Source of the DNA: Euglena gracilis
Taxonomy: Eukaryota; Euglenida; Euglenophyceae; Euglenales
DNA: 64,000 nucleotides
NCBI GenBank assembly: GCA_039621445.1
Contig: CP154956.1
Coordinates: 68,518,452 to 68,582,451, forward strand
Direction of reading: 5' to 3'
Shown here: positions 60,206 through 64,000 of the stretch, piece by piece
Layout of the letters: the number at the start of each line of letters is the position of its first letter
How positions within the stretch are numbered: position 1 is the first letter of the stretch
Program-made: the position numbers and the translations under genes
The notes under the pieces: model-generated
Databases searched by the model: none
Seen by the model: the letters and a program-made list of their open reading frames with translations, nothing else
What the model was told of the DNA's origin: nothing

Positions 60206-60833
60206 ACACCTCGGGCTCCGCACTTTGCCCTTGTGAGGCCAGATTGTGCACTGAAATCAGGGGGGCCAGGGCATTTTCTAAGGCACCTTGGGCGCCAAGT
60301 CTTTGATAATGGGCTGTAAAAGCCTCCACCCCCTTCCATTGGCCAATTTCGTTGTGGAATCTGCCACCATGGCTTTGGTATTGTTGGCCACCCTGGCCTT
60401 GGTATTGCTGGCCGCCCTGGCCTTTGTTCCATCGGCCACCATGGCCTTTGCTGTTTTGGCCGCCATGGCCCAGCTTGCTGTTCTGGCCTCCATGGCCCAG
60501 CTTGAACAAGGTATTGGTGTAAATGGGATACGGGCCTCCATGGCCCTTGCCGATGTGCCCTGACAGCTGCCTTGGCTTTGGTGTCCTTCGGGTTCTGACC
60601 ACTGTCTGCCAGCTTCCGTGGCTGTCCCTGGGTGGGTTTTTAAAAACTTTTTCTGGGGGGGAAGGGACAGCCACGGTTCGCCACGGTTGCACTGCGCCGT
60701 CAGGTCGTCCAGCTGTGGCTGCAGGAAGTTCTTGTTGTTCAGCAACGCTCTTCTTTGTGTTGTCAATTGCATTTCTCATTGAAATCTTGAATGTGTCAAC
60801 AAAATTGGATTTGATATTCTCCACGAGTCTCAC
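60096..60833 (-). CDS. Gag-like Gly/His/Gln-rich open frame joined to recombinase tail
   Basis: This is an open frame of about 245 residues. The N-terminal part has a helical, charged segment, then repeats of GHGGQNSK and GQGGQQYQ, which look like a nucleic-acid-binding Gag tail. It then passes directly into EIGQWKGVEAFTAHYQRL, the end of a tyrosine recombinase with its catalytic Tyr, and on into the inverted-repeat arm. This is probably a deletion chimera of a DIRS-like element, not an intact gene. Confidence 0.5.
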   Translation of the reverse strand: MRLVENIKSNFVDTFKISMRNAIDNTKKSVAEQQELPAATAGRPDGAVQPWRTVAVPSPPEKVFKNPPRDSHGSWQTVVRTRRTPKPRQLSGHIGKGHGGPYPIYTNTLFKLGHGGQNSKLGHGGQNSKGHGGRWNKGQGGQQYQGQGGQQYQSHGGRFHNEIGQWKGVEAFTAHYQRLGAQGALENALAPLISVHNLASQGQSAEPEVSRTPSSENDKGGRDTEGEAQRPCEPDPPPVKENLSS

Positions 60834-60884
60834 TTTCTGGATAATTCGATTGATTCAACTCTTCTGGGTTGTCGAAGGGCAAAT

Positions 60885-61060
60885 TAGGAACCAGCCAACT
60901 CCGGCGAAAAAAGGCACTAAGCAGGGACTCCTAACCCAACGCGTCACAATCCAAACAACACCGCCGGCGAGCAAGGCATGGCCTCACAAGGGCAAAGTGC
61001 GGAGCCCGAGGTGTCCCCCTGGTCTGACGAATAAACGTGCAGCAGCTACATAGCACATCA
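60885..61060. repeat. Inverted-repeat spacer fragment in opposite orientation
   Basis: GGCACTAAGCAGGGACTCCT and following bases are the reverse complement of the spacer found in the three inverted-repeat units. Here it stands alone and is joined to a GTCTGACGAATAA segment also seen near 61830 and 62610. Confidence 0.75.
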
Positions 61061-61126
61061 ATAAATGTAATGGGCTTATTTGTCGACACTGGGATTTGGG
61101 CAAAACACTTTCCCACTTATGTGATC

Positions 61127-61495
61127 GTCCTCCTTCGAGGAAGACCGAAAAGGGAGGAAGGGACACCGAGGGCGAAGCACAAAGACCTTGTGAGGCCATG
61201 CCTTGCTCGCCGGCGGTGCTGTTTGGATTGTGACGCATTGGGCTAGGAGTCCTTGCTTAGTGCCGCCTCGCCGGAGTTGGCTGACGATGCTGCTCCGACG
61301 TGACGACGTGGCTTCTGGCCCCCTTTGGGGTGTCCCCCCCCTCCCCCCCTGGCCCCCATTTTCTCCTGACTGAGGGCTTTTGAAGACAAATTTTCTTTTA
61401 CGGGTGGGGGGGGGGGTCGGGCTCACAAGGTCTTTGTGCTTCGCCCTCGGTGCCCCTTCCTCCCTTTTCGGTCTTCCTCGAGAGAGTACGAGACA
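61127..61495. repeat. DIRS-associated inverted-repeat unit, copy 2
   Basis: The arms 61127-61196 and 61424-61495 are imperfect reverse complements with the same core, ACACCGAGGGCGAAGCACAA. The spacer matches copies 1 and 3 except for small changes. Confidence 0.88.
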
Positions 61496-61773
61496 CCTCG
61501 GGCTCCGCACTTTACCGCTGTGAGGCCTGATTGTGCACTGAAATTAGGAGGGCCAGGGCATTTTCCACCTTGGGCACCAAGTCGTTGATAATGGGCTGTG
61601 AAAGCCTCCACCCCCCTCCACTGACCAATTTCACAAACTTCTTGGGCAGAAAGGCCAAATTTTTTGAGTAAACCAACTCCTGCCCCTCTGGTGGAGTGGG
61701 CCCCCCACACCTGGGGGGATACCCCATGTTTCGCCAAAAAAAAATTTAATGATTGAAGCAACTGTGTCTGCAC
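61423..61773 (-). CDS. Tyrosine recombinase C-terminal fragment, tandem copy
   Basis: This is a 116-residue frame. AHSTRGAGVGLLKKFGLSAQ holds the HxxR box, followed by EVCEIGQWRGVEAFTAHYQR with the nucleophilic Tyr. The N-terminal catalytic Arg region is absent, so this is a 3' fragment of a DIRS-like recombinase. The tail runs into the inverted-repeat arm. Confidence 0.75.
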   Translation of the reverse strand: MQTQLLQSLNFFLAKHGVSPQVWGAHSTRGAGVGLLKKFGLSAQEVCEIGQWRGVEAFTAHYQRLGAQGGKCPGPPNFSAQSGLTAVKCGARGVSYSLEEDRKGRKGHRGRSTKTL

Positions 61774-61909
61774 TGATGGCTTTATAGGCGGGTTTTAAAG
61801 AAATTAGAAGGGGACCCCCGGGTCTGACGAATAATCGTGTAGCAGCCACATATGAAAGCATTAAATGAAGGGACTGATCTGGGGACACTGGGGTATGGAT
61901 ACAACCCTC

Positions 61910-62275
61910 TCTCGTACTCCCTCGAGGAAAACCGACAAGGGAGGAAGTGACACCGAGGGCGAAGCACAAAGACCTTGTGAGGCCATGCCTTGCTCGCCGG
62001 CGGTGTTGTTTGGACTGTTCTTTGCGCTGGGTTAGGAGTCCCTGCTTAGTGCCGCCTCGCCGGAGTTGGCTGACGATGCTGCTCCGACTGGGCGACGTGG
62101 CTTCTTGCCCCTGGGGGGTGTCCCCCCCCTCTCCCCCCCCCCTGGCGCCCACTCTCTGACCGAGGGCTTTTGAACAAAAATTTTCTTTTACGGGTGGGGG
62201 GGTCGGGCTCACAAGGTCTTTGTGCTTCGCCCTCGGTGTCCCTTCCTCCCTTGTCGGTTTTCCTCGAGGGAGTAC
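61910..62275. repeat. DIRS-associated inverted-repeat unit, copy 3
   Basis: The arms 61910-61982 and 62207-62275 are near-perfect reverse complements. The spacer has CTCGCCGGCGGTG and the C run as in copies 1 and 2. Confidence 0.9.
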
Positions 62276-62760
62276 AGGACACCTCGAGCTCCGCACTTTG
62301 CCCTTGTGAGGCCAGATTGTGCACTAAAATTAGGGGTGCCAGGGCATTTTCCAGGGCACCTTGGCACCAAGTCGTTGATAGTGGGCTGTAAAAGCCTCCA
62401 CCCCCCTCCACTGACCAGTTTCACAAACTTCTTGGGCAGACAGGCCCAATTTTTTGAGTGTACCAACCCCTGCCCCTCTGGTGGAGTGGGCCCCCCACAC
62501 CTGGGGGGGTACCCATGTTTGGCCAAAAAGTCTTTTGCGATAGAAGCAATTGTGTCAGCACTCATGGCCCTGAAGGGGGGTTTTAATGAAGTTAGGAGGG
62601 GGCCCCCAGGTCTGACGAATAATCGTGTAGCAGCCACATAGCACATCATTAAATGAAAGGGGCTTATTTGGGGACACTGTGGAATGGACACAACCTTTTC
62701 CCACTTATGGAATTTCTGTCCTTTACGCTTAATCTTGATGTAGGGTGCCCTACCCAACAC
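62209..62760 (-). pseudogene. Tyrosine recombinase C-terminus of the DIRS-like element, frameshifted
   Basis: The frame carries AISADT/AMSADTIASIAKDFLAK before a shift. The HxxR and Tyr boxes (AHSTRGAGV, GQWRGVEAF-AHYQR type) are encoded in neighbouring frames between 62545 and 62355. The end of the frame runs into the repeat arm of copy 3. Confidence 0.6.
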
Positions 62761-63043
62761 ACTGGTGGTTCGTTTGACTTGCGATAAGTCTGAGGATCGG
62801 TATAAACAGAGGATTCGTGAGCAAAAAAATCAGTTGTGTACGCAATGTACAAATATCAGTGGGAATGGGCACCTTTGCCAGCCCCAGGAGGATTGGGAGG
62901 GGATCCCAAAATGCCCCATACTTCTCCAGGTTTTGGTCCCAGAGCCTCTTGTAGGGGGTTAACAGAGTGTGGAATCTCAGCCCACCAAACCCAGGAATCA
63001 AAAGCATAGCACTGTAGGCATTACGGGCTTGGGCCTTGGAAAA

Positions 63044-63628
63044 TTAGAATAATTGAATTAAAGCGTCAGCCACTTGGTCTGTGGTGGCATCAGGGGGGGG
63101 CACCCCCATGTCTTCCAAAATTACCCACAGAAGTGCAAAGGCACTCTGATAACGTTTTAAGCTGGGATTTCTCCCCAGGAAATCGTTAATGGTCTCAACC
63201 TGAACTTGTTTCCCCTCCAAAAATTGCCTGAGCAAATCACGCAAAACATGGGCCACCTGGGGGGTGGCATTTTCTCCCCCCTGCAATTGGTGAACATGCC
63301 CCTGTAGGGGGTGATTTTCAGGCAGGGGGTCCCTAGAACTTTCATTTTTATTAATTGGGGCCACCACGTGGCTGAATCCAAGTAGGGGGCGACCATCAAA
63401 ACTTTGGTCTACGGAAACATTTTCAACCTGGGTAGAAATTGTTAAATTATTGACCAGGGGGTTTGCATACAGATCCCCCATGTTGTCCAGTGGACATTGT
63501 AATGCATTGACTGCTGTGGCCTCCCAGTGGGGCCACCTGGCCACAAAAGTGGCAGTTTTTTGTTGCCCGGGGAGGCAAATAAATCTGTTTCCAGATGTAG
63601 GAAATTTTTGAATTGCTGTCTTAGCCAT
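63044..63628 (-). pseudogene. DIRS-like RNase H end and recombinase N-terminal domain
   Basis: The frame is 194 residues. An early segment, LDNMGDLYANPLVNN, resembles the YANPP-type end of the DIRS RT/RNase H region. The later segment, TINDFLGRNPSLKRYQSAFA then VADALIQLF, looks like the helical DNA-binding domain of tyrosine recombinases. The upstream part continues in a different frame, so the reading frame is broken. Confidence 0.6.
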
Positions 63629-63952
63629 TGAAAAGTTGGGGGTTTAAAGAACAATCCCCCCGGTCCATTTCCCATCTGCTGATGGGGTCTGCTAGGCAGT
63701 CTTTTGAAGGTACCCAGTTGATTTGGAGGTTTAGTTGGTGCTCCGTGCACCACTTGAAACATGGTCTCACCATTTTGTTGAGGGGTCTTTTCTGCCCCCA
63801 CCTTTTGTCAGGTTAAAGTAAACTACCTGGTTGTCCACTGACAAGGAAACGGTTTTCCCAGGTTTGCTCAAACTTTTCACAGTGCTGATTGCTGCACTGG
63901 GCTCCTTTACATTGATGTGCAAAATGGAGTCTCTTCTCCAAAATTCCTGCAC
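63442..63952 (-). pseudogene. DIRS-like RNase H domain, split over two frames
   Basis: 63952-63767 encodes HINVKEPSAAISTVKSL and VDNQVVYFNLTKGGGR, which fit the acidic and DN-containing strands of RNase H. 63801-63442 encodes GTFKRLPSRPHQQ and ETDLFASPGNKKLP in a second frame. Both match the order of DIRS/PAT elements. Confidence 0.65.
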
Positions 63953-64000
63953 AATTTCTCCTGTGTGGATGTCTAGCCACCCCCAAGCATGGGTGCTGCT

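Larger units (their letters stand above)
62300..64000 (-). mobile_element. DIRS-like tyrosine-recombinase retrotransposon, 5' part beyond the window
   Basis: Reading the minus strand from 64000 down: an RNase H-like segment (HINVKEPSAAISTVKS, then SLSVDNQVVYFNLTKGGG), the DIRS-type linker (ETDLFASPGNKKLPLLW), a recombinase N-terminal helical domain (63340-63040), a middle region (PYKRLWDQNLEKYGAFW, LRTQLIFLLTNPLF), then the HxxR-Tyr C-terminus (62545-62355). Frames change at least three times, so this copy is decayed. The reverse transcriptase core should lie past 64000. Confidence 0.8.

Noticed and set aside
59844-62275. CRISPR-like array from regularly repeated 65-71-bp segments
   Set aside because: Repeats are inverted pairs with homologous spacers and adjoin recombinase fragments, which fits a DIRS-type retrotransposon, not a CRISPR.

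Overview
This window reads as nuclear DNA of an intron-rich single-celled eukaryote, an alga or other protist. Short GC-rich exons with mostly GT-AG borders are scattered through long introns that are T-rich and full of C and G homopolymer runs. There are no bacterial operons and no Shine-Dalgarno-spaced genes, and I recognised no tRNA, rRNA or CRISPR array. I cannot name the species. The retroelement proteins carry VPV-rich repeats reminiscent of alveolins and a GEAxxPGP motif that I associate, from memory only, with dinoflagellate repeats. That hints at an alveolate but does not establish it.

Four host genes can be assembled on the + strand by matching exon frames and splice phases. (1) About 788-5220 encodes a rhodanese domain fused to a class I SAM-dependent methyltransferase. 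(2) 6965-43570 is a very long gene for a cytoskeletal or ciliary-type protein with tryptophan-rich helical repeats, coiled coils, a calponin-homology (CH) domain and a helical C-terminus. (3) 44478-47366 is a small three-exon gene for a proline/alanine-rich protein of unknown function. (4) About 52104-59107 encodes a Fringe-like (GT31) glycosyltransferase.

The most remarkable region is 19932-35089, inside one 16.7-kb intron of gene 2 that splits the CH domain. It holds three head-to-tail units of Penelope-like retroelements on the minus strand. Two are full units with an N-terminal GIY-YIG endonuclease, a CxC linker motif and a reverse transcriptase with an intact YIDD box. This permuted domain order matches the recently described N-terminal-endonuclease PLE clade (Naiad/Chlamys). 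Each unit also carries a large accessory module: VPV repeats, a W-rich conserved block, a DWxxGxRIGEAxxPGP motif, a coiled coil and a Cys-rich knuckle. The units abut (CT)n tracts and are flanked by direct repeats (pseudo-LTRs).

The right end (59345-64000) contains a DIRS-like tyrosine-recombinase retrotransposon entering from beyond the window on the minus strand. It is followed by tandem repeats of its recombinase C-terminus, each associated with a 65-71-bp inverted-repeat unit, and by a Gag-like fragment.

Introns and intergenic spaces also hold many MITE-like foldback elements with C-run/G-run ends, several with terminal inverted repeats and two with 8-bp target duplications, plus microsatellites and minisatellites. 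The 5' ends of genes 1, 2 and 4 and some exon borders remain unresolved, and this is stated in each entry.
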